Below are positions 22,977-30,646 of a DNA stretch of 55,589 bases, piece after piece. Position numbers and translations under genes: made by a program. This DNA comes from a virus. The stretch is from positions 1 to 55,589 of IMG/VR virus record IMGVR_UViG_3300030107_006898. One strand, 5' to 3'. Every line of letters begins with the position of its first letter. Within the stretch, counting starts at the first letter, position 1. Below the pieces are notes generated by a model. That model saw only the letters and a program-made list of their open reading frames with translations. It had not been told where the DNA came from and did not search any database.

Positions 22977-23564
22977 TTAATCACAAACTTCTGCCCAACC
23001 GTGCTTCAGGTCGTATGCGAAGTCTGGGCGACGACCACCGACTGCCATGAAGTCTTGATAGAGCATCGGCCCATTGTTCTTGAGAATTTCCCAAGAGCGA
23101 TGTGCGTGAGTTCCTTCGCGTCTCGGATTGGGAATGCCCTCTTTGACACACACCATTTTGTCTTTGAAAATTCTCCGCTCTGCCGATTTGATCTTTGCAT
23201 CTTGTTTGGCAAAGCGTCGCGCCCTTTTACTTCCCTTAGCTTTTGGCTTTTGAAAAACATCCGAAAGAAAATCTTCGAGAGTATTATCACTCATGGTCAC
23301 CTCACATTCTGATTCGGTCAACATTTTCCAAACTCGACTTTCAGCCGTCTCGCGATCACGAAACTTTGAGATGCGACGCTCTGCCTTGATGTTGTATAAA
23401 CCAACAAGAATGTTCGTTGGGAAAAGACGCTTGTCGCTCAAGCATGTTTTCTCTTTGACAATGTTGAAGCCATTGCCGGAATCCAGAGCTTCTTCTTCTG
23501 AAGCGAAAACTTTGAAGGTCGGAGCCTTTGGCCCGGTCGAGTAGATTGCATACACGTTCGTCAT
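22977..23564 (-). CDS. Unknown early protein
   Basis: 195 aa from the ATG directly after the GAGAAAGGA leader motif. The N-terminal half is a mixed alpha/beta domain (YAIYSTGPKAPTFKVFASEEEA...FPTNILVGLYNI). The middle is a strongly basic linker (KPKAKGSKRARRFAKQDAKI), and the C-terminal about 50 residues look like a small helical DNA-binding domain (HAHRSWEILKNNGPMLYQDFMAVGG). No family recognised; DNA binding is suggested by charge. Confidence 0.6.
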   Translation of the reverse strand: MTNVYAIYSTGPKAPTFKVFASEEEALDSGNGFNIVKEKTCLSDKRLFPTNILVGLYNIKAERRISKFRDRETAESRVWKMLTESECEVTMSDNTLEDFLSDVFQKPKAKGSKRARRFAKQDAKIKSAERRIFKDKMVCVKEGIPNPRREGTHAHRSWEILKNNGPMLYQDFMAVGGRRPDFAYDLKHGWAEVCD

Positions 23565-23643
23565 TTCTGTTTCCTTTCTCAAAAAATCACGAGACCCTTT
23601 GCCTCTACTGACTCAACCCCAGCAGCCGAACTGTTTGGGGTCT
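23565..23643 (-). promoter_or_regulatory. Leader hairpins plus TGAGAAAGGA motif
   Basis: Complement of the motif at 23572-23581. Upstream on the transcript lies a nested stem: AGACCC / GGGTCT outside (23592-23597 with 23638-23643) and a CCCCAGCAG / CTGTTTGGGG arm inside (23617-23640), ending in T6 right before the motif. This may be the terminator of the preceding zinc-finger gene as well as the leader structure of the next. Confidence 0.55.
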
Positions 23644-23664
23644 TTGTCAATATGTCTGGGGAGA

Positions 23665-23865
23665 CTAGAGGTAGGTGAATCGTGCTCCGGGGTAATCCTC
23701 AGCAGCATCGGCGATCGAGCCGTAAACCTCTGTGAAACTTTTTTCGCCAGAGCCATCACAAGCGAAGCAATCAACTTCTTTAACAGAAGGATCATTCGGG
23801 TGGCCTAAGCAAACTTGTCCGTAGCCATCGCAGTCGGGGCAAGAAATAGTAACCTTGAATTCCAT
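23665..23865 (-). CDS. DnaJ-type zinc-finger peptide
   Basis: 66 aa from the ATG after the leader motif; the longer frame begins in the promoter and is rejected. Two CxxCxGxG motifs (CPDCDGYG and CFACDGSG) form one zinc site as in DnaJ cysteine-rich domains. Stand-alone domains of this kind bind unfolded protein or nucleic acid. Function in the phage is unknown. Confidence 0.75.
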   Translation of the reverse strand: MEFKVTISCPDCDGYGQVCLGHPNDPSVKEVDCFACDGSGEKSFTEVYGSIADAAEDYPGARFTYL

Positions 23866-23939
23866 GTCATTTCCTTTCTCAGATCGGGGCCAATCCCCGT
23901 TGACAAAATTATTATCTCTTTTATTCACAAAAAAGTAAA
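23866..23939 (-). promoter_or_regulatory. Promoter P3, hairpin and TGAGAAAGGA leader
   Basis: Minus strand: -35 TTTACT (23934-23939), 17-bp spacer, -10 GATAAT (23911-23916). A hairpin CGGGG / CCCCG (23885-23889, 23895-23899) follows, directly before CTGAGAAAGGA (23872-23883). Upstream sequence AGAAAATGC and CATTGATAT matches P1 and P2. Confidence 0.75.
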
Positions 23940-23972
23940 GCATTTTCTTTCTTTTATATATCAATGACTTAG

Positions 23973-25442
23973 TTACATATCAAAAAATTTTATTGTCCTT
24001 GGCCTCACCAAAAACAAATTTTTGCGCGCTCTTGTCACCGCAACATACCACACCCTGATCTCCTCATCAAGTGTGCTGGCCTTCCAGGACAAGCCACCCA
24101 TGTCTGTGACAAGGGCAACATTGTCTGCCTCGCCACCTTTGACTTGATGAATTGTGCTTATCGTTATGCGCGGCTCCTCTCCAAATTTTTCTCCATTGTG
24201 CAGGCACGCCCTGAGATATTCCCTTTCGTCCGGGGAGATGTTTCTCAACATAGTCATCCAGTCATGTTGGCGAGCTTGTTCTGTGAAGCCAAAGTCTCTC
24301 AATCTATATTCTTTCAGCACTGGAAGATCTATCTTTGTCGGTATGAATTCAATCATGTTCTTTGCTTCGGAAACACTGATCGATCTGCCCTTCCTCAAAC
24401 CTTCCCAGGATATTATCGCTCTTGTCTCTTTTGTATCTGTTGAGTAGCCACCGAACATTTTGTATGCATAGCCTTGCTGGTGACAAATTTTCTTGAACCT
24501 TGTCAAAAAATATTTTGATCTCGACAAGAGCATCCAGGACTCATTGCCTGACAAATCAATTTCTTCTTCATGAGCAACCCATTCAACATTTCCTTGCTCC
24601 TCGCGAGCACCCCACTCTTTCTCATATCTATTTTTTATTCGACCACAAATAGATTGAGCAAACTTGTGAACCAGCGCAGGAGTCCTGTAACTGTGTGGGA
24701 GTATTTTTTTGTCACCTTTAAGAGATAAAAATTTCCTTATGTCTGCACCAGCCCATCCGAAGATTGCTTGATCATCATCTCCAGCTATGTAAATCTTAGA
24801 AGCCATCTTTGAAGCATTTATGGCCATCTTGTATTGTATGGAAGAGAGGTCTTGCGCTTCGTCGAAAATGCAAATGTCAACATCTAGCTCTGAGTTGTAT
24901 CTTTCAAGCATGTCGGTGAAATCAAGCAAGCCATTTTCTTCTTTGTACCTCTTGACGACATTCGCATACTGCTGACATGCATGGAGTGTCAGGTCAGGTT
25001 CATTTGAAAGTTCATATTGCTGCTCGATGCTGCACATCCGAACCCGGCTCAATGTTTCTATCCGGGAACACTTGTCGCCCAATCCATCACCAATCGGCAT
25101 GTGAACAGCATCATCATATATTCCTCTGAATTCAACACCGAGTGTTCTACCAAGTTTTTTATAATGGTTCTGGGTCATAACCTCATCACGCTGGATCCCA
25201 AGCTGACGAAAAGCTAGTGAGTGAAGTGTTCTGAAATATGGCAACCTACTTTCATCAATGTTGAACCTCGCCATTGCACGCTCTTGAGCCTCGTGCGCTG
25301 CTTTGCGAGTGAATGCAAGGTAAGCAATTCTTTCTGGCGGTATGCCAGATTCAATCGCCTCATCAACAATGTTAAGAAGTGTTGTTGTTTTTCCAGTTCC
25401 TGGAGGACCAAGAATTATGTTAACTCTGGATTGTGTTTCCAT
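23973..25442 (-). CDS. UvrD/Rep-type superfamily 1A DNA helicase
   Basis: 489 aa. Motifs in order: I GPPGTGKTT (12-20), Ia LAFTRKAAHEA, II FDEAQD, III GDDDQAIFGWAGA, IV HSYRT, V TIHQVKGGEADNV and VI VWYVAVTRARKNL. Shorter than UvrD (about 720 aa), with reduced accessory domains. A 3'-5' DNA translocase, probably the replicative or recombination helicase, as no DnaB-type helicase is present. Overlaps the following 70-aa gene by 23 bp. Confidence 0.93.
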   Translation of the reverse strand: METQSRVNIILGPPGTGKTTTLLNIVDEAIESGIPPERIAYLAFTRKAAHEAQERAMARFNIDESRLPYFRTLHSLAFRQLGIQRDEVMTQNHYKKLGRTLGVEFRGIYDDAVHMPIGDGLGDKCSRIETLSRVRMCSIEQQYELSNEPDLTLHACQQYANVVKRYKEENGLLDFTDMLERYNSELDVDICIFDEAQDLSSIQYKMAINASKMASKIYIAGDDDQAIFGWAGADIRKFLSLKGDKKILPHSYRTPALVHKFAQSICGRIKNRYEKEWGAREEQGNVEWVAHEEEIDLSGNESWMLLSRSKYFLTRFKKICHQQGYAYKMFGGYSTDTKETRAIISWEGLRKGRSISVSEAKNMIEFIPTKIDLPVLKEYRLRDFGFTEQARQHDWMTMLRNISPDEREYLRACLHNGEKFGEEPRITISTIHQVKGGEADNVALVTDMGGLSWKASTLDEEIRVWYVAVTRARKNLFLVRPRTIKFFDM

Positions 25443-25632
25443 CCCTGACTTTCTCCATCCACTCTTTAACAGTCATCAGCTCTTTCATGTGATTGAAGCT
25501 GAATGTTCCTTTCTCGAGTAAAATTTCTAGGCAGTCAAGCAACTCGATTATTGGTTGCTCTTTGGTTGAGCGAAATCTTTCTACTTTCTGCTTTCGCTCA
25601 TTTTCATACCCATACTCTTCGGGTGATGTCAT
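25420..25632 (-). CDS. Small helical protein, unknown
   Basis: 70 aa, charged and helical (PIIELLDCLEILLEKGTFSFNHMKELMTVKEWMEKV). Overlaps the helicase start by 23 bp, and its ATG overlaps the stop of the small lipoprotein gene. Function unknown; could be a helicase partner by position. Confidence 0.65.
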   Translation of the reverse strand: MTSPEEYGYENERKQKVERFRSTKEQPIIELLDCLEILLEKGTFSFNHMKELMTVKEWMEKVRDGNTIQS

Positions 25633-25775
25633 TTTTGCAGCCTCTCTATTTCCTTCACTCTGTCTTGTAATTTTTTCATCTTATCCATTCTGTTGGCCTC
25701 TAACATGATAGATGGAATAATCATGTGTATGCAGCCAGACAAAAAAATTAAAATAATAATTATTGATATCTTCAT
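25629..25775 (-). CDS. Small lipoprotein (48 aa)
   Basis: 48 aa starting in an ATGA overlap with the zinc-ribbon gene and ending in an overlap with the next. Signal segment MKISIIIILIF and lipobox LSGC (Cys15), then a short coiled-coil tail (DKMKKLQDRVKEIERLQK). Such a lipid-anchored coiled coil would suit an outer-membrane spanin, but the gene is far from the lysis cassette, so an exclusion or envelope role is equally possible. Confidence 0.65.
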   Translation of the reverse strand: MKISIIIILIFLSGCIHMIIPSIMLEANRMDKMKKLQDRVKEIERLQK

Positions 25776-25927
25776 TTGCCTTTTGATTGGGCTTTGTCAA
25801 TTGGCCTATCACAAGATCCGCAACAAATCTCTTTATTTATTATTTTTGCTCTCGTAAACAATCCACACCAAGGACAATCCCTCAATTCATCATCATATTC
25901 CCAGTGCTGTATGTCACTCGTTTTCAT
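25772..25927 (-). CDS. Zinc-ribbon peptide
   Basis: 51 aa from an ATG overlapping the primase stop (TGATG). Two Cys pairs CPWC (about 18-21) and CGSC (about 36-39) make a small zinc ribbon. Encoded next to the primase, so it may be a primase-associated DNA-binding module. The longer frame lies inside the primase gene and is not used. Confidence 0.7.
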   Translation of the reverse strand: MKTSDIQHWEYDDELRDCPWCGLFTRAKIINKEICCGSCDRPIDKAQSKGK

Positions 25928-27474
25928 CAAAAGTCTTCCTCTATTGTGGGTGGCAAGCCTAGTGGCTCCTCCTCGTAAAACTCTGGCGCGGGCACAGACC
26001 ATACTTTTATCGCCTTTCCTTTTATCCTGAATTGTCCTCTATCGCCACCAGCTTCTCTGAGCCATGACCAAATTTGATGTTGGCTGTGAAACCGGAAGCG
26101 TCTTGCCTCTAAGTATATGAAGAGATCTTCAGACCTAAAATAAACTTTTTCACCCTCTTTGTCATGCCAAGGCTTAGCATTCATTATCTCATCACGATGG
26201 CGTGCCTGAACTTTACCAGTCAAAAATGCATCAAGAACTTTCTCAAACTGACCGCGTGGTGAGGCATCATCAGGATCATTGATGACCTCGACAACAGTCA
26301 ACAATTCATTAACACGGCTCTCCCATCGGGGCTGAGGCATTATTGATGGGCACTTGTTCAGCTTCTCCACGCAGAGCCTTTGGAGCTTGCGCTGCTCAAG
26401 GAGCTGATCTGTTGTGACCTCTATCCGCTCCCCCTGCATTTCGATGTACCACCTAACCGACGATCTGTTCTCAGTTTCATATTTTGTTATTGAATCGATC
26501 TCTATTGCATTCCCGCCGAAGCCACCACCGACACCATAGGCTCTTTTCAGACACTTGGATTTCTCACAATAGTTGCATATTGGTGCTTGTTTGCAGGTGT
26601 AGGCATATTCTTTTTTTGAAACACCTTTTATAATTCCACCAGCTTCTCCACTTGATAGTGGTGGATCAAAGTGTTCATAGTTGTGTTTCATTATTTCTTC
26701 TTGCCAATCGTCTGGGTTCTTCTTGCGGTAGTAAACTCCAATGTTAAATAAACTTACGTTACGCGTCCCCTCAGGGAAACCCATGGTTGATAGGTGCTGG
26801 AGGCAAGGTGGCCCATCATTGAAAAGCTCTGTCAGCTCTGGCTCAAAGTCATCAAGCTGCTCTGCCCTGACACGCTTGCTCTCTGCCAAGTCTAAAAATT
26901 CAGAGAGGCTTAGTTTCTTGCCTTCATGAATTGCATAACGCTCTGAATCATCACCGCCATGGTAAGCTAAGTTTATCCAATTGCCTCTGTCTTGCTCATT
27001 GGCACGAGAGACTTGTTTGGGAAATATCTCAACACCACCATAACCCAATTGAGCAGAGAAAGCACTCAACTTTTCGACCATCTCTTTGGCGGGTATTTCT
27101 GGATCGCAAAAAAGATAGAGATGGGCACCTCCACTTTTGCTCCTGCACAAAACCAATGGAGTGTGACGTATTTTCTTCTCTAGCTCTTCGAGCGGCTCCT
27201 CTAGTTTAACAACACCACGAATGTCAATATCAATACAGCCGAAAGAGCAGTGATTGTTTTCCTTCAGCATAATTATGCCCAGTATGTATGGCCCACCATC
27301 GAGGTGTTCTTTGTAATTTTCCTCGGTCGCTGGCTCTGAGTTTGTTATCGCCCTACCAGAGAGTTTGCCATCGTCTCCTTGGCTTGTAACTCGATATTGT
27401 CCGTGTGCCTTTTCATAACCGTCAAATAATCTCATAAATCTTTTTATGTCACTCAATTCATCCTCCATAGCCAT
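25927..27474 (-). CDS. Archaeo-eukaryotic-type primase (PrimPol/TOTE-like)
   Basis: 515 aa. AEP motif I IDIDIRG with Asp82 and Asp84, motif II SKSGGAH with His118, and a later strand with GGVEIFPKQ and GNWINLAYHGG. A Cys cluster CKQAPICNYCEKSKC follows in the middle and resembles PriCT/zinc elements of primase-helicases. The C-terminal part resembles winged-helix regions but I see no Walker motifs, so the helicase activity must come from elsewhere. Makes primers for the family C polymerase. Confidence 0.8.
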   Translation of the reverse strand: MAMEDELSDIKRFMRLFDGYEKAHGQYRVTSQGDDGKLSGRAITNSEPATEENYKEHLDGGPYILGIIMLKENNHCSFGCIDIDIRGVVKLEEPLEELEKKIRHTPLVLCRSKSGGAHLYLFCDPEIPAKEMVEKLSAFSAQLGYGGVEIFPKQVSRANEQDRGNWINLAYHGGDDSERYAIHEGKKLSLSEFLDLAESKRVRAEQLDDFEPELTELFNDGPPCLQHLSTMGFPEGTRNVSLFNIGVYYRKKNPDDWQEEIMKHNYEHFDPPLSSGEAGGIIKGVSKKEYAYTCKQAPICNYCEKSKCLKRAYGVGGGFGGNAIEIDSITKYETENRSSVRWYIEMQGERIEVTTDQLLEQRKLQRLCVEKLNKCPSIMPQPRWESRVNELLTVVEVINDPDDASPRGQFEKVLDAFLTGKVQARHRDEIMNAKPWHDKEGEKVYFRSEDLFIYLEARRFRFHSQHQIWSWLREAGGDRGQFRIKGKAIKVWSVPAPEFYEEEPLGLPPTIEEDF

Positions 27475-27532
27475 ATGTTATGAGCTGTGTGGCGCTAAGT
27501 CCTCGCAGAACGTCTCCTGCTTCTATTCCCAT
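27458..27532 (-). CDS. Possible 24-aa micro-ORF upstream of primase
   Basis: ATG frame of 24 codons (MGIEAGDVLRGLSATQLITY then GYGG) that overlaps the primase start by 17 bp in another frame. No good ribosome site is seen. It overlaps the end of another 26-codon frame (27523-27603). Composition looks protein-like, but the evidence is slight. Confidence 0.3.
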   Translation of the reverse strand: MGIEAGDVLRGLSATQLITYGYGG

Positions 27533-27603
27533 TTTGACCACTGGTCGGGAACACCGATGTCCTCGCAACTCCCCGGCATAAATGGAGCGCAGACACCTCT
27601 CAC
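27523..27603 (-). CDS. Possible 26-aa micro-ORF, Cys-containing
   Basis: GTG frame of 26 codons in the 145-bp gap between the SSB-like gene and the primase, ending SCEDIGVPDQWSKWE. Two cysteines. Its stop overlaps the start of the next micro-ORF. AAAGG lies directly upstream but too close for a normal ribosome site. The alternative is an untranslated structured spacer. Confidence 0.3.
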   Translation of the reverse strand: MRGVCAPFMPGSCEDIGVPDQWSKWE

Positions 27604-27619
27604 CTTTGGCTAGCCTAAC

Positions 27620-28420
27620 TTAGAATTGATCGTCGTCAGCCATGGCTTCCGGCGCAGCTGAAACGGTCTGATTATCAACACGCTCCTTGAATGAACGTGC
27701 ATCAAGATAGATCGACTGGCCATTGTCTAGGCTTTCTAGGATGCCACCAGAGCCACCATCGAGACACTCGATGTCCCAACCGAACCAGCTGCCCTGATCA
27801 TTCTCTTCCGGCACAGTTGTCAGCTTGTATGATGCGTAAAACATCGCTGGGTTGAAAACACCCGAGCCATCAGGCTTTGCGATTTTGAGATGGTTCATCA
27901 TTGAGTTCCAGCGCCGAGCTTTTTTGAGCTGGCTTGATGTCATGCTCAAAAGTGCAGGGTCGTACGAGCCATCTGGTTTGATCACAAACAAAAAGTATTC
28001 TCCAGTGACAACGATCTCATTGCCATTTTCGAGAATGTTTTTGTAACCTTCGTCTTGCGTGCATTGCTGCAAGATGCTGGCGTCTGAGCCATGGTCTGCA
28101 ACAAAGCCACCTCGGTTAGCTTTCCACTCGATGTGTGCACGACGATATTTGATCGGCACAACTGTGATGCCCTCTTCTCCATCAGCCACCTCATTGGAAA
28201 CTGTATTGAAGATGGATCCAACTTCTGCACCTTCAACGTACTGCCCATCACGCTTGTTGACTTGTGGGCTCATCGATTGAAGAATGCTGATGCGAGGGAT
28301 CATCAAGTCCTGAGATTCAATGCCCTCTTGTCCTGCACCCTGATCTTCGAACAACATGTCATTGTTCACAAGTGCAACAACATTGTCTTTCTTTTTAGCA
28401 ACTGACTTTCCGTTTGCCAT
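27620..28420 (-). CDS. Candidate single-stranded DNA-binding protein
   Basis: 266 aa. The central part is beta-rich with aromatic residues (ITVVPIKYRRAHIEWKANRGGF; GEYFLFVIKP), and the C-terminus ends in an acidic tip AMADDDQF, like the acidic-Phe tails by which SSBs recruit partners. Encoded upstream of the primase in the replication block, with TAATG coupling to the preceding gene and a strong AGGAGG. No direct SSB signature, so the assignment is from architecture and context. Confidence 0.55.
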   Translation of the reverse strand: MANGKSVAKKKDNVVALVNNDMLFEDQGAGQEGIESQDLMIPRISILQSMSPQVNKRDGQYVEGAEVGSIFNTVSNEVADGEEGITVVPIKYRRAHIEWKANRGGFVADHGSDASILQQCTQDEGYKNILENGNEIVVTGEYFLFVIKPDGSYDPALLSMTSSQLKKARRWNSMMNHLKIAKPDGSGVFNPAMFYASYKLTTVPEENDQGSWFGWDIECLDGGSGGILESLDNGQSIYLDARSFKERVDNQTVSAAPEAMADDDQF

Positions 28421-29013
28421 TATGGCCTCCTGATCTGGACTTTTTGTCCGGTGTAAAGTTTGAAGATATCACTGGGCACATTTATGCCTCTGCCTAAACA
28501 TTCAGCAATAAATGCTTTCAGTGATTGAGGGTGAACACCCATCGAGTCTCGGTAAAAAATTTTCTTGTCACGAAGTTCTTTTTTGAACTCTGTGCAAGAA
28601 CCATCTTCACCTTTGCCGAATTGAACCTCGACATTCGATTTGATGAGTTCGCCTCCACCATTGTCACGCAACCAGTCGAAACATTGTTGTTGACGTTCGT
28701 AGAGTTCCTCTCGATTATCGCCTTTGGCTCGATCAATTGCACCAGCCGAAGGAATGGAAGCAGAAACTATATCCACAAGACCGACCTTTGATCCATCAGT
28801 CAGTGTGAAGTCTTTGACATTAAGCTCCTGCATAAGATCAGGCATTTCTTGTTCAGTCAGGCTTTTCAGCCTCTGCTCTTTTTCCTTCACCTGCCTCGTG
28901 AGCTCATCTATCTCATCTCTTAATATTTGAGCTCTTTGAGCGGCTTCAGCGATAGCACCTAGTTCGTTGGACGCAGGTGCAACGTCCTCAAGCAGATTGA
29001 TATGCTCTTTCAT
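28420..29013 (-). CDS. Conserved phage replication-module protein, coiled coil
   Basis: 197 aa from the ATG overlapping the upstream stop (TGATG). The N-terminal about 65 residues form a coiled coil (ILRDEIDELTRQVKEKEQRLKSL) ending in QEMPDLMQELNVKDFTLTDG. The C-terminal domain is mixed alpha/beta. This layout (coiled coil, then 'iPdlM.e..v..F.L.dG.kv') is common in phage proteins next to SSB-like genes. Function unknown, possibly recombination or replication support. Confidence 0.6.
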   Translation of the reverse strand: MKEHINLLEDVAPASNELGAIAEAAQRAQILRDEIDELTRQVKEKEQRLKSLTEQEMPDLMQELNVKDFTLTDGSKVGLVDIVSASIPSAGAIDRAKGDNREELYERQQQCFDWLRDNGGGELIKSNVEVQFGKGEDGSCTEFKKELRDKKIFYRDSMGVHPQSLKAFIAECLGRGINVPSDIFKLYTGQKVQIRRP

Positions 29014-29390
29014 CAATCCTCCTCTCTCATGAAGTTTTCAAATTCAATGGCGACGGGCATGTACCAACCTTTGCGGCGATCCCGCACACCTTCTTCTTTG
29101 TTGCGCTCCCATCTCAGGAAACGCACCACAGGGGAGTTTTCACGCGCAACCATAGAACATATGGAAACAGCGATCGGGTCTCCCCCTCCGGGCCAGAGTA
29201 AATAGTCCTCTGGCCCAAAGTCTTTCATCACCTTGCGAGCCTTGCGCAAACTTGGAGTTGGCAAGAACTGAGGTTTGTCACTGGCTTCGAAAACAGGAAT
29301 CATCTTCCCATAGCGAGCAGCATCTGTCAGATCTGGCACCCAACCAAATTTGTTCTCACGAGGTGTTTGGACAACGTAAACTGTGCTCAT
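29013..29390 (-). CDS. Conserved phage protein, unknown
   Basis: 125 aa from the ATG in the ATGA overlap with the glycosylase-like gene. Motifs: N-terminal VYVVQTPRENKFGWVPDLTDAARYG, central DYLLWPGGGDPIAVSICSMVA, and FLRWERN. This set is conserved in many phages but has no assigned function. The alpha/beta pattern suggests a nucleotide-related fold. Confidence 0.65.
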   Translation of the reverse strand: MSTVYVVQTPRENKFGWVPDLTDAARYGKMIPVFEASDKPQFLPTPSLRKARKVMKDFGPEDYLLWPGGGDPIAVSICSMVARENSPVVRFLRWERNKEEGVRDRRKGWYMPVAIEFENFMREED

Positions 29391-29794
29391 GATACTGGCC
29401 AGACATATGGCATGTCGTCCGGCTCCTTCCAGTTGAATTGTGAATAAAACTCTGGATCTTTGCGCAGCAGGTTTGAACGATGGCTTGCGCAAATGTCTTC
29501 ACGACCGAACCATGGTGGCAAAGAGAACAAGTGATCCTTGCGCCAGTCCATAGTATTTTTGAATCCGCGACGGATCCACTCTTCGATGCAGAGATCTTTG
29601 TAAAACTCTAGCGCACTGTCAAAGCCACGCCACATCTTCGTCGCTGGGTGGTTGACCCAACCACCTGTCTTGTCATAGTCGCCGCGCAGAGCCTTCAATA
29701 TTTGATAAGCCTCTACACGTTGTTTGCCCAGTCGCTTGTTGTCAAGACACCGGACAGATTTGCCCAATGAGGGCAATGGTAGAAACGTCTGCAT
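29387..29794 (-). CDS. Pyrimidine-dimer DNA glycosylase-like protein (MSMEG_6728 type)
   Basis: 135 aa from the ATG after the TGAGAAAGGA leader. Conserved blocks: CLDNKRLGKQRVEAYQIL, a WVNHPATKMWRGFDSALEFY stretch, SHRSNLLRKDPEFY and a PYVWPV terminus. These match the family related to T4 endonuclease V-type glycosylases. It would cleave UV-induced cyclobutane dimers, useful for a phage in sunlit water. Activity is inferred from family resemblance. Confidence 0.75.
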   Translation of the reverse strand: MQTFLPLPSLGKSVRCLDNKRLGKQRVEAYQILKALRGDYDKTGGWVNHPATKMWRGFDSALEFYKDLCIEEWIRRGFKNTMDWRKDHLFSLPPWFGREDICASHRSNLLRKDPEFYSQFNWKEPDDMPYVWPVS

Positions 29795-29851
29795 AGTATT
29801 GTCCTTTCTCAGCAGTTCAAGAACCATGCGGCAACTTTGCCGCGAAGTCAA
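29795..29851 (-). promoter_or_regulatory. Promoter P6 with palindrome in spacer and leader motif
   Basis: Minus strand: -35 TTGACT (29846-29851), 17-bp spacer, weak -10 CATGGT (29823-29828), then the leader GCTGAGAAAGGA (complement 29802-29812). The spacer is filled by a near-perfect palindrome GCGGCAA-CT-TTGCCGC (29828-29843), positioned like an operator. Confidence 0.6.
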
Positions 29852-29854
29852 GTT

Positions 29855-30037
29855 TTACTTTTCTCGTTGAACACAAGAACCTATTGTCATTGTCAATCCT
29901 GCAGCTGCTGCTTGAACATGAGCCAGTTCAAGATAGGTGCTGCAGGATCTGAATGTCCAAGGCTTCCCGTCTCCTGATCTTGCTTCAATTGAAACGCAAG
30001 TTGAAGAGCACAACATATAAATTGCAACGACTACCAT
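29855..30037 (-). CDS. Small exported Cys-rich protein
   Basis: 60 aa with an N-terminal hydrophobic signal (VVVAIYMLCSSTCVSIEA) and four cysteines (10, 14, 32, 55). The ATG overlaps the stop of the upstream gene by 7 bp. Probably periplasmic or membrane-attached. Function unknown. Confidence 0.6.
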   Translation of the reverse strand: MVVVAIYMLCSSTCVSIEARSGDGKPWTFRSCSTYLELAHVQAAAAGLTMTIGSCVQREK

Positions 30038-30261
30038 TGCATGTGCCTCTTAATTTGCCATCTTTCAATGACTGGATTGCCATAGTCATCTTCATCCACA
30101 CAAACATGCGCGACAGTTTTGAGCACTGTGGCATAACGCACAGAGCCATCGCTCATGAAAATTTTGTGCGGGAAGTTTGCCCACCAAGCAATTTCATTTC
30201 CATCTGTGACGCTCTCATAGACGAACGTCGCATCAGTGTCTTTGTGAGTGAATTGCATCAT
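30031..30261 (-). CDS. Unknown early protein
   Basis: 76 aa from the first of two adjacent ATGs, overlapping the upstream stop (ATGA). Beta-rich (QFTHKDTDATFVYESVTDGN...WWANFPHKIFMSDGSVRYATVLKTVAHVCVDED). No known motif. Member of the leftward operon driven by P4. Confidence 0.6.
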   Translation of the reverse strand: MMQFTHKDTDATFVYESVTDGNEIAWWANFPHKIFMSDGSVRYATVLKTVAHVCVDEDDYGNPVIERWQIKRHMQW

Positions 30262-30425
30262 GACTGCGCACCTTGAATTTCGGCCAGCCACTGTTCAACA
30301 GTCGGACGATGCGGAGTCACACCACCAATCTTTGTGTGCGTTCCATCCTCGTTGACTTCACCAACATAAAAGTCCGCTCGAAGATTCGGTGTGCTGTATT
30401 GGTAGATTTTAAATTGTCTATCCAT
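30258..30425 (-). CDS. Unknown early protein, first gene of leftward operon (55 aa)
   Basis: 55 aa beginning right after the leader motif of promoter P4. Pattern: beta-type N-terminus (DRQFKIYQYSTPNLRADFYV) and a helical C-terminal VEQWLAEIQG. The stop overlaps the next start. As the first gene on the leftward side it should be among the first expressed and may be a host-takeover peptide; not recognised. Confidence 0.65.
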   Translation of the reverse strand: MDRQFKIYQYSTPNLRADFYVGEVNEDGTHTKIGGVTPHRPTVEQWLAEIQGAQS

Positions 30426-30482
30426 GCTAACTTCCTTTCTCAGTTGCCTGAGTGTTATGCCTGAGGTTGCCAGTGAAGTAAA
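30426..30482 (-). promoter_or_regulatory. Promoter P4 (leftward) and leader
   Basis: Minus strand: -35 TTTACT (30477-30482), 17-bp spacer, -10 CATAAC (30454-30459). The leader contains CTCAG-GCAA-CTGAG, a 5-bp stem whose 3' arm is the start of the TGAGAAAGGA motif (complement 30433-30444). A TGCCTGAG direct repeat occurs in the same stretch. Confidence 0.65.
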
Positions 30483-30646
30483 GCCTTATAAGAAGATTAT
30501 TCGAGGAAAAAATATTCATCGAAAAAAATGGGAATTTGCGGCATCGGGCATCGCATCGTTGTTTTGTTCAATGTTAACAATAACTTATGCTGGGTGCCAA
30601 TGTGAAAATGGGTCGGAAAAAGATGCCGGAGTTCGGCACTTTTAGC
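30483..30646. other. Core of divergent intergenic control region
   Basis: About 165 bp between the divergent promoters P4 and P5. It is A-rich in the left half and contains GCATCG three times in 30541-30558 and an inverted repeat TGCCG / CGGCA near 30624-30638. A 62-73 codon frame runs through it without a ribosome site and is not accepted. This is the natural place for regulators to bind and possibly for replication initiation, but there is no direct proof. Confidence 0.5.

Noticed and set aside
30457-30645. 62-73 codon rightward frame in the divergent control region
   Set aside because: No ribosome site, it overlaps promoter elements on both sides and has no recognisable protein pattern; kept as intergenic.
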